DNA from: Saccharospirillum sp.
GTDB lineage: Bacteria > Pseudomonadota > Gammaproteobacteria > Pseudomonadales > Natronospirillaceae
Assembly (NCBI GenBank): GCA_018402545.1
Contig: JAGYIL010000004.1
Coordinates: forward strand, 160,422 to 224,421
DNA: 64,000 nucleotides
Direction of reading: 5' to 3'
The translations under genes and the position numbers were made by a program. The notes beneath the pieces were generated by a model. It ran no database searches. It was not told the DNA's origin and saw only the letters and a list, made by a program, of their open reading frames with translations. Of this stretch, positions 26,545-35,736 are shown one piece after another (within the stretch, counting starts at the first letter, position 1; every line of letters starts with the position of its first letter).

Positions 26545-26809
26545 CGCCTGTCACTTGGAGCGTCATCAAATTCAACTCCGGAATTCAAATAATAGGGCCA
26601 CCGGTGACTGATCTGAAAGCCAAGTTGAGCGCAGGGTAATGAAGCTGCCCCGGAAAATGAAGCCTCCATCGCTCAACCTTGTGCAGAATCAACCCCAGAA
26701 AGGGTGATATAAAGGTGCGGATCCGAAAGCGACTATTGTGAGGCGGGTCCTGAACATTTGACGCTTGAATGGTTATACTCCGGGCTCATTCATCCGTTAA
26801 GGAAGACCC

Positions 26810-27283
26810 ATGAAACCGATTGTAAAGCTCACCGCAGGCCTGTTCATCGCCTCACTGGCCCCTCTGGCGCTGGCTGAGCCCGACCCTGATCTGCTGGTGG
26901 GCACCTGGAACTGTGATTACTCGGAAACCACCGAAGGCGTGGAGCTCGAGTTGCAGTTGAAGGTTAATTATCGCGCTGACCGGACCGCTGTCTATGACAT
27001 GACCATGAACATGGAACAGCCGTCGATGGCCCCGATGAACCTGGGCGTGGCTGGCAGCGGCAACTGGTCGCTGCGGGGCGATCAGCTGACCACGACCACC
27101 ACGGAAGTCAGCGCCAGAAACCTGGGTGAACCCAACCCCATGGTGGATATGATGATTCCGCAGATGGAAGCCGGCATGATGCAGGAGTCCGAATCGGTAC
27201 GCACCATTGTTGAACTGACCCGGAATCGTCTTGTAGAACGGACTAATGAAGCCGATGCGACGACGGTGGCCTGTACTCGTTAG
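26810..27283 (+). CDS. Secreted protein of unknown function
   Basis: Product of 157 residues with a clear signal peptide (MKPIVKLTAGLFIASLAPLALA). The mature 135 residues begin LLVGTWNCDYSET and are rich in Thr and beta strands, resembling small lipocalin-like or DUF-type periplasmic proteins that start with a GTW motif. Two Cys (in WNCDY and at the end, ACTR) could form a disulfide. Met-rich loops (MTMNMEQPSMAPM, MVDMMIPQMEAGMM) are unusual and might bind metal, but this is speculation. AAGGA precedes the start. Confidence 0.75.
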   Translation: MKPIVKLTAGLFIASLAPLALAEPDPDLLVGTWNCDYSETTEGVELELQLKVNYRADRTAVYDMTMNMEQPSMAPMNLGVAGSGNWSLRGDQLTTTTTEVSARNLGEPNPMVDMMIPQMEAGMMQESESVRTIVELTRNRLVERTNEADATTVACTR

Positions 27284-27347
27284 TGGTTATTGCCGTTGAA
27301 CACTGCTTTGCCGATATTTAATTTAACCCCTGAGCCAAGTGCTGAGC

Positions 27348-27526
27348 ACCGGGTAGGCCTGAGCGGGGCAGTCTGAGGCATGGACTAAAACGCCGGGAGC
27401 GTTTTACATGAGCGTAGCGAGCCCGGAGGGTGAATCCCATGGAGGGGATTCATATCCCGAAGCCTAGGCCCCATGGAAGGGTTGAGTGGGCGGCATTCCG
27501 CCCGACCCCGCTCAGGCCTACCCGGT
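27348..27526 (-). repeat. Palindromic repeat family, copy 2 (long form)
   Basis: Arms GGGTAGGCCTGAGCGGGG and CCCCGCTCAGGCCTACCC are perfect. It contains the long-form module (hairpins GAATCCC/GGGATTC and AAAACGC/GCGTTTT) and, like copy 1, the GGGCGGCATTCCGCCC shoulder. It fills most of the convergent gap between the 26810 gene and aidB. Confidence 0.9.
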
Positions 27527-27581
27527 GGTCCGCACGAATTCCCCGCCACTGAATAGAACCGCGCCGCAACGAAGGCAGCCA

Positions 27582-29273
27582 CTAGCCTACTACAGGCATC
27601 GCCCGGCCAATGATCCCCTTGCAATCGATTCCCGTGGGTAGCCCGCCCAGGTTTACCTGGGTGCCTGGTGTTAGCCGTGAGGCGATGAAGGCGTCGGCGA
27701 TGTTGGCGTCGCCATCGCGCAGCAGGATGCTGGCCTGGAGGGCCAGGGCCATGGGGTCGACCAGGGCGCGGGCTCGGTATTCCAGGTCTGAGGTGTTGGC
27801 CCAGTTCTGTTTAAGTTGATCCAGGTGGGCGTCGTAGCGGGGGGATTGGGTGCGGGCTTGCTCGAGTTCCTTGAACAAGGGGGTTAGGGCATCCGGGGTT
27901 TTCTGGACCGCGCGCAGTACATCGAGGCACTGAATGTTGCCTGAGCCTTCCCAGATGGCGTTGACCGGGGCCTCCCGGTAGAGACGCGGCAAGACGTTTT
28001 CTTCTACATATGCCACTCCTCCTATGCATTCCATGGCCTCGTAGGTCAGATGTGGTGTGCGCTTGCAGACCCAGTATTTGCCGATCGGGTTGGTCAGTCT
28101 GGCCAACAGGTTTTCGTGTTCTGAGTCGGCCGCCTGGTCCAGTGAATGGCCGATGCGCAGGGCGAGTGCCAGCGCCGCTTCGGATTCGATGGCGAGATCC
28201 GCCAGTACGTTTTGCATCAGCGGCTGGTCGTGCAGGGGCTTGCCGAAGGCTGACCGGCCCGAGGTGTGGTGTAGGGCCTGGGCGGTGGCGGCACGGATCA
28301 GGGCTGCGGAGCCGACGGTGCAGTCGAAGCGGGTCATCGCGACCATCTCTATGATGGTCGGTACGCCCCGGCCTTCCTCGCCGAGCAGCCAGGCCTCGGC
28401 GCCCCGGAATTCGATTTCCGAAGAAGCGTTGGAGCGGTTGCCCAGCTTGTCCTTCAGGCGTTGAATAAACAGGGCGTTCTTGTTGCCATCGGGCCGCCAG
28501 CGCGGCAGCAGGAAACAGGACAGGCCCGTTTCGGTTTGCGCGAGGGTCAGGAAGGCATCGCACATCGGGGCGGAGCAGAACCATTTGTGGCCGATCAGTT
28601 CGTAGCGCTCGCCCGGGCCGCGCGCATTGACTGGATAGGCGCGGGTGGTGTTGGCGCGCACGTCGGAGCCACCCTGTTTCTCGGTCATCGCCATGCCGAT
28701 GGTGAGTCCTGCTTTTTCAAAGAAGGGAACGTTTCTCGGGTCGTAGTGGCGTGCAGTTATTTTCGGTAGCCAGTCTTTGGCGACCGACTCTGTGCCGGCG
28801 ATGGCCGGTACCGCCGCAAACGTCATGGTCAACGGGCAGGCGGAGCCAGCATCGGCGTGCATGTGAAGGTATTCAAGCCCGGCCCGGGCGACGTGGGCCC
28901 CGGCTTTGCGTTCGCGCCAGGGCAGGGACGGAACGCCCGCTTCGATAGCGGTCTTCATCAGCTCGTGATAGGCCGGGTGAAAGCGGACTTCGTCGATGCG
29001 CTGGCCGAAACGGTCATGGGAGTGAAAGGTCGGTTCGACGGTGTTGGCGGCAAAGCCGGCGTCGATCAGGTCGCCACCGCAGCGGGCGCCATAGGTGGTT
29101 AAGTCCGCCTCGGCCCAGTTGCCGCCAAAGATGCCGATCCAGTGTTGCAGGGCGCGGTCGCTTTGGTAGAGGTTGTAGTTAGCCAGGGGTACAGGCTGGT
29201 TGAACACCTCATGCGTTTCCGGTTGAGCCAGGTGGTGGTCGCGGTCGAAGGGCTGTGAGTCTGGGCGTTTCAT
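27582..29273 (-). CDS. aidB: Acyl-CoA dehydrogenase family protein AidB
   Basis: FAD-binding acyl-CoA dehydrogenase homologue of 563 residues. In E. coli AidB is part of the adaptive response to alkylation damage, binds DNA and has weak isovaleryl-CoA dehydrogenase activity. Diagnostic segments are THEVFNQPVPLANYNLYQSD near the start, VRFHPAYHELM, CPLTMTFAA, MTEKQGGSDVRANTT and YEAMECIGGVAYVEEN. No ada or alkB gene is near. It forms a leftward unit without close neighbours. Confidence 0.92.
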   Translation of the reverse strand: MKRPDSQPFDRDHHLAQPETHEVFNQPVPLANYNLYQSDRALQHWIGIFGGNWAEADLTTYGARCGGDLIDAGFAANTVEPTFHSHDRFGQRIDEVRFHPAYHELMKTAIEAGVPSLPWRERKAGAHVARAGLEYLHMHADAGSACPLTMTFAAVPAIAGTESVAKDWLPKITARHYDPRNVPFFEKAGLTIGMAMTEKQGGSDVRANTTRAYPVNARGPGERYELIGHKWFCSAPMCDAFLTLAQTETGLSCFLLPRWRPDGNKNALFIQRLKDKLGNRSNASSEIEFRGAEAWLLGEEGRGVPTIIEMVAMTRFDCTVGSAALIRAATAQALHHTSGRSAFGKPLHDQPLMQNVLADLAIESEAALALALRIGHSLDQAADSEHENLLARLTNPIGKYWVCKRTPHLTYEAMECIGGVAYVEENVLPRLYREAPVNAIWEGSGNIQCLDVLRAVQKTPDALTPLFKELEQARTQSPRYDAHLDQLKQNWANTSDLEYRARALVDPMALALQASILLRDGDANIADAFIASRLTPGTQVNLGGLPTGIDCKGIIGRAMPVVG

Positions 29274-29331
29274 CGTCGGCTTCGCTGTTCGGCTCGGGTC
29301 GGTTCATCCTAACGCCGGGGCCTTTCCCTTG

Positions 29332-30339
29332 TCACGATAGCAGTTGGTGCTGGCGTTCCGGCAGCGAACCCGTTAGGTGATGATGTTCCAGGTCACGCTC
29401 AGCCAGTTCGATTTGGTATCGGGCTTGCTGTTGCTGACGGAAGGCTTCCGGGCTGCGGGTGCCGTCCTGCACCATCGGAAAATCGGCAGAGCAGAGCCAT
29501 ACCCGGTGGTAGGGGCGTTCGGCCAGTGCCACCAGTTCGGCAGGCGGGGGCTCGTCGAACATCAGTTGATGGTAAATCAGCGTGGTCAGCGGCGTGGTGT
29601 CGCAGACAATGCCTGCCTGGCCGTTGGCCAGGGCATATTGTACGGCCTGGTTTTCCCGGTTTACCTGGGTGCGGGCGATGGTCAGCAGGTCATCCGACGT
29701 TAGAACACCACCACGCTCATGCCAGAACTCGCGCCCGAATTCAGCAACCCAGGGCCAGCCGCGTTGTTCGGCCAGCCAGTGGCTCAGCAGGGTCTTCCCT
29801 GTCGATTCTGCCCCGATCAGCGCAATGCGCTGACAGGTTTGGGCAGTGTAGACGGCCGGTTCGACCCAGCCTGTGTTGGGTTGAATGCGCAATGACGAGC
29901 CACTGACCGGAAACCGGACCCGGTGCCGGTCAACCACCACAGACTCGACCGGCTGCTGCCAGTGGGTGGAGAGAAAGGCAGCGAACCCCTGGCCGTAGTC
30001 TTCACTGCTGAACACCGCATCCACCGGCGTTTGCAGGCTGCGGTCGATCAGATCAGCGCAGAATTGGCGCTGGCTTTCTTCGCTCGCATCGTTAAAAGGC
30101 ATCGACAGACCAAGGCGAACCGCATCGGCGGCATCGAGCACCTGATGACTGGCTCCGGGCATTGTCTGTGCCAGCCAAAGGCGTCGCAGGTCGGCGGTGC
30201 AGCCCGCGAATTCGGGCCGCGAATAGCTGAGCACGATAAGCTGATCGCAAGCCGATTCGGCGCATTCCAGCAGGTAGCGATGACCGGCGTGCAGGGGCGA
30301 AAACTTGCCGACGACTAGGCCGGTTTGGAAGCGAGACAT
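29332..30339 (-). CDS. nadR: Bifunctional NMN adenylyltransferase / ribosylnicotinamide kinase (NadR-like)
   Basis: NAD salvage enzyme of 335 residues. The N-terminal nucleotidyltransferase domain (1-160) has GKFSPLHAGHR with the HxGH motif. The C-terminal P-loop kinase domain has IGAESTGKTLL (about 174-184). The N-terminal helix-turn-helix repressor part of enterobacterial NadR is absent, so it should be purely enzymatic, as in Haemophilus. It overlaps the pnuC end by 25 bases, and transporter plus enzyme form a nicotinamide riboside uptake and activation pair. It is last in the MoxR-vWA operon. Confidence 0.9.
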   Translation of the reverse strand: MSRFQTGLVVGKFSPLHAGHRYLLECAESACDQLIVLSYSRPEFAGCTADLRRLWLAQTMPGASHQVLDAADAVRLGLSMPFNDASEESQRQFCADLIDRSLQTPVDAVFSSEDYGQGFAAFLSTHWQQPVESVVVDRHRVRFPVSGSSLRIQPNTGWVEPAVYTAQTCQRIALIGAESTGKTLLSHWLAEQRGWPWVAEFGREFWHERGGVLTSDDLLTIARTQVNRENQAVQYALANGQAGIVCDTTPLTTLIYHQLMFDEPPPAELVALAERPYHRVWLCSADFPMVQDGTRSPEAFRQQQQARYQIELAERDLEHHHLTGSLPERQHQLLS

Positions 30340-30896
30340 GTGGCCCTCAGTTCCCGGTGCCAGCGCCAGAGGCCGTAACAGGCATTAAGCCAGAAGCCGA
30401 CATAAACAATCGCCGTCAGGCTCAGGCCGCGCGATGCATAGAGCGGAACGGCAATGGTGTTGACGATCAGCCAGAACCACCAGGTCTCAATGCGGCGTTT
30501 CATTAACAACAGCTGCGCCAGCACACTGAAGGTCAGCACCGCCGAGTCGGCGAAGGGCGCATAGGCATCGGTGTTCAGGTGCAGGATGTAGCCGTAGCCC
30601 AGTAAGGTGCCAATGGCGATCAGACTGAACACCCCGAGCATAGGCCAGGGTGTGCGCTGAATCTCTGCCGCAGCACCGCCGCGTTGCCATTGTTGCCAGC
30701 CAATCAGGCTGGTGCCGATGTAGAACACCATCAGGGTAGCATCGGCATAGAGTTGCACCTGGTAGAACAGCACGCCAAAGAGCACACAGCCGACGATGCC
30801 GAGTGTCCAGGTGTGGCGGTGGTTGCGAGCGGCGAGAAACACACTGCTCAGAAAAAAGGCGTTGGCGCTGTATTCCAGCAGGGTCAGGCTGGTCAT
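30315..30896 (-). CDS. pnuC: Nicotinamide riboside transporter PnuC
   Basis: Inner-membrane facilitator of 193 residues with about seven helices. Family features are the WQQWQRGG segment after a transmembrane helix, RRIETWWFWLIVNTIAVPLY, and the terminal NACYGLWRW. It brings in nicotinamide riboside, which NadR phosphorylates. It overlaps the upstream ligase-like gene by 4 bases (ATGA), so its translation is coupled to the MoxR-vWA operon. Confidence 0.9.
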   Translation of the reverse strand: MTSLTLLEYSANAFFLSSVFLAARNHRHTWTLGIVGCVLFGVLFYQVQLYADATLMVFYIGTSLIGWQQWQRGGAAAEIQRTPWPMLGVFSLIAIGTLLGYGYILHLNTDAYAPFADSAVLTFSVLAQLLLMKRRIETWWFWLIVNTIAVPLYASRGLSLTAIVYVGFWLNACYGLWRWHRELRATCLASKPA

Positions 30897-32251
30897 CCGT
30901 TGTGGGCTCCGGGGTAGTGGCTGGTGTATTGAATGAGTTTGTCGGCTTTGGTTTGGAGCCGGCTGATGCGAATTGGGAAACCGGCACCAAAGGTGTTGCC
31001 CAGTGCACGCTCCAGAGCTGAGTAATCGGCGTTTCCCAGCACGCCGAGTATCAGCCCGCCGTGCTGATCCTGATGCAGCTGATACTGCGCCAGGCCAAAG
31101 GGCTGCAGCACATGGGTGATGTCGACGTTGTTGAGCCAGCCTGTGGCCGTTTTATACCGGACGGGCGGGCGACCATCCAGTTGTTGCAGATAGCGTCGGC
31201 CCTGTGCGTCTTCGATCAGGCAGGCGTAATCGCCGGTACGGTAGCGCAGCAGGGGCAGGCAGGGGTTGAAGCCACCGGTCAGGGTGATTTCGCCGCGCTC
31301 GGTCGGCGTCGTTACCGGCTGACCCTGGCGATCCAGAATCTCGACCTGAAGGGTCGATTGAACCAGACGCAGGCCGTACCCGCGGCCGTCATCCGCCGCG
31401 ATGGGCCCCGCTTCGTTCATCGAATACAGGTTAATAACCGGGCACTGAAACCGTTGCACCAGCCGATCTTTCAGGCCTTGAAGCAGCGTCATGGAGGTCG
31501 ATAGTATCGCCACCGGACGATGCCTGAATTCCAGGCTCAGCAGTGTGCTCAGGCTGCGCGGGTCGCCGGTGATCAGCAGGGGTCTGCAGGCATCTATGTA
31601 GCGGCCCCGGGCGTCCGGTTCGGGCCAGTCGGCCGGGTTCAGGTTGGTTTTCAGCAGGACTTTATCGTCCCAGTAGGGCAGGACGGAGGCATAGGTAAAG
31701 CAGCGTTGCTGGTCGCCGACCAGCATCACGCCGGTGTCGCCTGTGAGCGATTGCAGGTCAATGCCGTGCCAGCTGAGGATGCGTTCGTGAAAGCAGTGAT
31801 AGCGCGCTGCGACCAAAGGCAATGACGGCACGGTGAGCGGATGCCCGGTGGTGCCGCTGGTCTCATAGGCGATCAGCTGCGCCGGGTCGATGTCATCCGG
31901 GACGAAGGCGGTGAGGTTGCGGCTCAGGTCATGGCGGCTGGTGGTCGGCAGGGCCGATAAGTTGTTATGCCAGGGGTAGTTCCGGTAGTGCGGCACCTGC
32001 TGCCGGCATCGGGCCAGAAATTTTGCTAACCAGAGCGGATCTGGTTGCTGCATGGCGGCTTTGTCGGCGTGCAATTGCCTGACAGCCTGGGCAGACAGTC
32101 GATGACCGCTGCGTCCGGTAAACCGCGGTGCATCCGGGTGCTCCAGGCACTGGCGCAAACGGGTAGCCGCCCGCGGCGTTAGCCCGGGCAGGCGCTCGGT
32201 GTCTACCCAGGGGTCGGCTTCTACAGGTCGTTTGGCCGGGTTCATCGTCAT
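30893..32251 (-). CDS. PaaK-like adenylate-forming (ANL superfamily) enzyme
   Basis: Product of 452 residues. A Ser/Thr/Gly-rich ATP-binding loop, YETSGTTGHPL, and the later LLRYRTGDY motif identify the ANL fold, closest in style to phenylacetate-CoA ligase and capsule-associated PaaK relatives. The acyl substrate is unknown. The N-terminal 100 residues are helical and specific. No phenylacetate pathway genes are present. It overlaps both neighbours by 4 bases, between an unknown vWA-cluster gene and pnuC, so it should work with one of those modules. Confidence 0.75.
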   Translation of the reverse strand: MTMNPAKRPVEADPWVDTERLPGLTPRAATRLRQCLEHPDAPRFTGRSGHRLSAQAVRQLHADKAAMQQPDPLWLAKFLARCRQQVPHYRNYPWHNNLSALPTTSRHDLSRNLTAFVPDDIDPAQLIAYETSGTTGHPLTVPSLPLVAARYHCFHERILSWHGIDLQSLTGDTGVMLVGDQQRCFTYASVLPYWDDKVLLKTNLNPADWPEPDARGRYIDACRPLLITGDPRSLSTLLSLEFRHRPVAILSTSMTLLQGLKDRLVQRFQCPVINLYSMNEAGPIAADDGRGYGLRLVQSTLQVEILDRQGQPVTTPTERGEITLTGGFNPCLPLLRYRTGDYACLIEDAQGRRYLQQLDGRPPVRYKTATGWLNNVDITHVLQPFGLAQYQLHQDQHGGLILGVLGNADYSALERALGNTFGAGFPIRISRLQTKADKLIQYTSHYPGAHNG

Positions 32252-32973
32252 TCGCGGGTGTACTTGTCGGCGGCTTCGCGCGCTCGTTGCTCTGCCAGTG
32301 CCTGGCGGATGGCTTCGGCGCGTTCTTCGGCGGCGCGCGAGGCGGCTACAACGCGGGCGCGTTCGGTTGAGCTGACCATCAACAGTCGGTCCCGGGCTTC
32401 GCGATCGGTTTCACCTTGTGGCTTTAACCGCAGCCCTTTGAGTGTCAGCCGAATCAGTTCCTCGCGCTGGTCTTCATCGTGCCGGTTGGGGTGGGTTTGG
32501 GCCATCAGGGTGTCGGCCGTGAGCAGTAAGCTGATCAGGTCTGAAGCGAACAGGGTGGCTTCGGTAAACTCGTCATCGGCCAGTAGCCAGACCATTTGCA
32601 GCAGCGTGCTGGGCAGTTCGGGTGTTTCCGCCAGGGGCTGATGCGGTGCCAGGTCGTACTGATCCAGGGCTGTTCGTGACTGTTTTTCCAGGGCGTCGAG
32701 TGTGGCGGCATCGAGGTTCTCGTACTGCTGATAGAGCCGGGCGAACTCGGCTTCATCCAGGTCGACGACAGTGCTATCAACGGTGCCTGACTGACACAGC
32801 GGCAAGTCTGCCAGCGGGGCCAGTGCATCCGGCGTAGCCTCAGGGTCTAGCCGTCGCACCAGGTCGTGCAACAGCGCGAGCAAGTCCAGTCCTTGTGGGC
32901 TGGGGGATTCGGGGTAAGCCAGCAGACGCTGGTGCAGGCGATGCATCGATGGCCCGCTTTGCATTTCAGACAT
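32248..32973 (-). CDS. Unknown helical protein of the MoxR-vWA operon
   Basis: Product of 241 residues, almost entirely alpha-helical and acidic, ending in an Arg/Ala/Glu-rich coiled coil (ERARVVAASRAAEERAEAIRQALAEQRAREAADKY). No signal peptide, membrane helix or recognised domain. It starts 3 bases after the vWA gene's stop and overlaps the PaaK-like gene. It may be a scaffold or adaptor of the complex. Confidence 0.75.
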   Translation of the reverse strand: MSEMQSGPSMHRLHQRLLAYPESPSPQGLDLLALLHDLVRRLDPEATPDALAPLADLPLCQSGTVDSTVVDLDEAEFARLYQQYENLDAATLDALEKQSRTALDQYDLAPHQPLAETPELPSTLLQMVWLLADDEFTEATLFASDLISLLLTADTLMAQTHPNRHDEDQREELIRLTLKGLRLKPQGETDREARDRLLMVSSTERARVVAASRAAEERAEAIRQALAEQRAREAADKYTRE

Positions 32974-32976
32974 GCC

Positions 32977-34737
32977 TTAGCGCCCTCCCTGTGATGTGGC
33001 GTCGACGCCATAGTATTGTCTGGAAAACTCGCGGGCGAACTGGAGCATGGGTTCCAGCCCGTTAACCCGGTAAACCTGCCAGCCCTGTTGCTGGCCCAGT
33101 TGTATGCGTTCCATGGCCGATTTCAGCCAGGATGACTGTTGCAACCGGGGGTCATCCAGGTCGTATGGCAAGTCCAGCACCCAGTGTCCGGCACCCTGGC
33201 AGTGCTGCAACGTCCGGGCGCTGATCTGTTCGCCGGGCGTGCCGGCTTCGTCATCCTGAAACATCGAACTGATGCCGTCGTCGGATAGCATAACCACCTG
33301 GGTCGGGGTTTGCCGGGGCTGGGCGTAGGTGGTGCGCAGCTGTTTCAGCGGAAAGCTGGTGCCACCGCCAAAGAAACCCGTCAGCACCTGCAAGGCAGCG
33401 GTTTCGTTGCGAATAAAACCCTCGGTGGCCAGGCACTGATGCGCGCCACTCCACAGGGTTACCTGCACCGCTGCGCCGGCCCTGAGGGCGGATACGCAGA
33501 GCAGAGCACCTGCCAGCGCCGGGTAGGAAATGCGCCGCTGGGGGTTGGGCATCGAGCCTGAACTGTCGACGTACAGGTCGAGATCACAGCTTTGATGGTG
33601 CTGTGCATCGGGGCTGTCTTGTCCGTACACGGCTTTCTGGGTGGTAAAACCCGGAATTGGCGGGTTGCCTGCCAGCAGGGTGGCGAACCAGTCGATATCA
33701 GCGGGGTCGTCTCCTGCCTGCCAGACCTCGACGCCTTCGCGCAGAAACTCGCCCGGGCTGGGCGTGACCCGGGCGGGAAACGGCAGTAAATAGGGGCGGA
33801 CCGCATCGCGATAATAGCGCACGGCTGCATCATGCCGGGTTATATCGACACCGGCGGCCCGGAGTATCTCGAACGCATCCTGAGGTTCCAGTGCCTGGCC
33901 CCGGGAGCTCGCGCCCTGTTCGTCATCTTGCGCCGGGTCTTCCCCGCCTGTTGCGGCTGGCAAGTCGGTTAGTTCGGAATCGCGGCTTGGGTGCAGGCTA
34001 TCGATGTGTGGCACCTGAAGTACGCCGGTGCCCTGATACCCTTGCCCCGCTTCAGCGGTATCCTGCAGGGTGGCAAAGGTCTCAGCGGCTGATTCCGCTT
34101 CGTCGATCAGATAACTGAGCATCAGGCTGGCGAAGCGGCTGGCGCCGGTCAGCCAGTCCTTGCTGTAGACCTTGATGATTCGGCTGCCCAGCCAGGCGTC
34201 CCCTTCCATTTCGGGGCTGATGTCGGCTGGCGTCAGCGTGCCGGGAGCCAGTTGCCAGAGGCGCTCATAAATACGCATATACAGCGCCCAGAGCGGGCTG
34301 CCCTGGCCTGTGTTCAGTCGCTGGTAAAGCTGGTCCATCCGGCAGCGGGTATGGCGCTGCAGGCGGTGATTAATCAGCAAATCGGTGTACAGATTGGCCA
34401 CAAGAGGCGCCTGCTGTTCGACGCTGGGCAGCGCCTGGCGGATGACAGCGAGTAACTGCAAATGCCGGGTCATGTTGGCCGGAGCATACACATGGTGGCC
34501 GATTTCGTGGGCCAGAATTTCCAGTGCGAAGTCGGTCAGGTTGCGTTCAATCACCATTGGCAGGTTGACCATAACGCGTTGTGAGGCCAGGCGAATGGCA
34601 GCAATGTTGTCGGTCAGCCCGGCTGACTGTGTTGCTTCAACATCAAACAACCAGAGCGGCTCCTGCAATTGCAGATGCTCGCTCCATAACTGCAACGCCG
34701 GGTGCCAAGTGTGTTGCCAGGTGTCCAGTTCGCTCAT
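32977..34737 (-). CDS. vWA-domain protein with zincin-like HEIGHH motif
   Basis: Cytosolic 586-residue protein. The N-terminal region has AHEIGHHVY (HEIGHH at 77-82), a metallopeptidase-type zinc motif. A low-complexity acidic linker (about 255-285) precedes a C-terminal vWA domain with the MIDAS residues DSSGS (391-395), a GGGTSFPL Thr loop and an LSDDG Asp. This pairing of a zinc-protease-like part and a vWA part resembles the partners of MoxR AAA+ ATPases. It overlaps the next upstream gene by 4 bases. Whether it cleaves protein is untested; it could only bind a metal. Confidence 0.8.
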   Translation of the reverse strand: MSELDTWQHTWHPALQLWSEHLQLQEPLWLFDVEATQSAGLTDNIAAIRLASQRVMVNLPMVIERNLTDFALEILAHEIGHHVYAPANMTRHLQLLAVIRQALPSVEQQAPLVANLYTDLLINHRLQRHTRCRMDQLYQRLNTGQGSPLWALYMRIYERLWQLAPGTLTPADISPEMEGDAWLGSRIIKVYSKDWLTGASRFASLMLSYLIDEAESAAETFATLQDTAEAGQGYQGTGVLQVPHIDSLHPSRDSELTDLPAATGGEDPAQDDEQGASSRGQALEPQDAFEILRAAGVDITRHDAAVRYYRDAVRPYLLPFPARVTPSPGEFLREGVEVWQAGDDPADIDWFATLLAGNPPIPGFTTQKAVYGQDSPDAQHHQSCDLDLYVDSSGSMPNPQRRISYPALAGALLCVSALRAGAAVQVTLWSGAHQCLATEGFIRNETAALQVLTGFFGGGTSFPLKQLRTTYAQPRQTPTQVVMLSDDGISSMFQDDEAGTPGEQISARTLQHCQGAGHWVLDLPYDLDDPRLQQSSWLKSAMERIQLGQQQGWQVYRVNGLEPMLQFAREFSRQYYGVDATSQGGR

Positions 34738-35666
34738 GGCTGCTCCCCGGTTTTCGGGATCACCCGCAGGGCGTAGCTGTCGTGAAAACTGACGATCCAG
34801 TCATGGCGGCGTTCCAGGCATTGGCGTGGCGGTTCGGATTCCTGCAATAAAGGGGCGAGAGCGGTCGGAAGTCGCTTGCACTCCGGGACAGGAAGCAGCA
34901 TTGGGTGGTGGCTCGCCGTGGGCAGCAGTGTCTGGCCGAAGGCGTCTATGTACAGATGCCAGCACTCATGACCTGCCTGAACCAGCGTCTGCCCAGGGGC
35001 AATCAGCAACCGGGGCCTGGCGGTGAAGTCACCACCCAGCCAGTGGGAAGCACCCAGGTGGATCGGGGCGCTGTGCCAGCCCAACGTTGACCCTTGCCAC
35101 CAGGGGTGTTCGAAGGCTTGCGGGTCGCCCAAAGCCAGAGTTTCCAGCCAGTCGGGATGTCGGTGTAAGGCGTGCAGGGCGGCGTCACGATACTGCGGCA
35201 ACCCGGCCATCCAGCTGAACATCAGCAGGGCATCCGGGGTGTCGTCGGGTGTTGGCAAACAGCAGTGCCAGTGATCAAGCAATCCGGTTCGCTGACCGGG
35301 CCCGGGCAGATGGGACAATGCATTTAACAGCTGCGTCAGCAGCCGGGGTGCGGCCTCCGGGTAGGGCGCCAGCCAGGTTGGCATCAGCTGTTGGAACAGC
35401 CGGTCGGTTACCGGTTGTTGCCCGGGCCTAAGCCAGCCGTGGCGAGTCAGTGTCAGACCGCACTGGTAGGCGGTTTCGCACAAAGCGGCTTTGTTTGCAG
35501 TTGACCAGTGATCCAGGCTTGCCAGCAACGAATCGAGATCTTGCTGCACAAAGCGGCCAAAGGCGCTCGCAAACTGCACCGGGTCACCCTGGCGCGCGAG
35601 TCGGTAAGCCTGATTAAGCGGATCGGCCTGTCGCGTCAGATAGTGTGCCAGCCACTCAGATTTCAT
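34734..35666 (-). CDS. Unknown protein between MoxR-like ATPase and vWA genes
   Basis: Product of about 310 residues. Residues 1-200 are alpha-helical, with Leu/Trp/His-rich repeats (LLTQLLNALSHLPG, RDAALHALHRHPDWLETLAL). The last 100 are beta-rich with aromatic residues (HLGASHWLGGDF, HECWHLYIDAFGQTLLP, RRHDWIVSFHDSYALRV). That beta part could be a few propeller-like blades, which would fit the third member of MoxR-vWA ternary systems. This is a guess. I start at 35666; the open frame to 35702 lacks a good ribosome site. Confidence 0.65.
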   Translation of the reverse strand: MKSEWLAHYLTRQADPLNQAYRLARQGDPVQFASAFGRFVQQDLDSLLASLDHWSTANKAALCETAYQCGLTLTRHGWLRPGQQPVTDRLFQQLMPTWLAPYPEAAPRLLTQLLNALSHLPGPGQRTGLLDHWHCCLPTPDDTPDALLMFSWMAGLPQYRDAALHALHRHPDWLETLALGDPQAFEHPWWQGSTLGWHSAPIHLGASHWLGGDFTARPRLLIAPGQTLVQAGHECWHLYIDAFGQTLLPTASHHPMLLPVPECKRLPTALAPLLQESEPPRQCLERRHDWIVSFHDSYALRVIPKTGEQP

Positions 35667-35736
35667 GGCAACTACCCGACACCCGTGACCCTGTGGTGGC
35701 ACCTTTGCAGTTTAACCGTAGGCTGTGCATTGATAA

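Noticed and set aside
26438..27526. Repeat family as REP elements mobilised by a RAYT transposase, or as an insertion sequence
   Set aside because: No transposase gene is in the window, no target-site duplication is evident, and the GTAG-type head of REP elements is not constant among copies.
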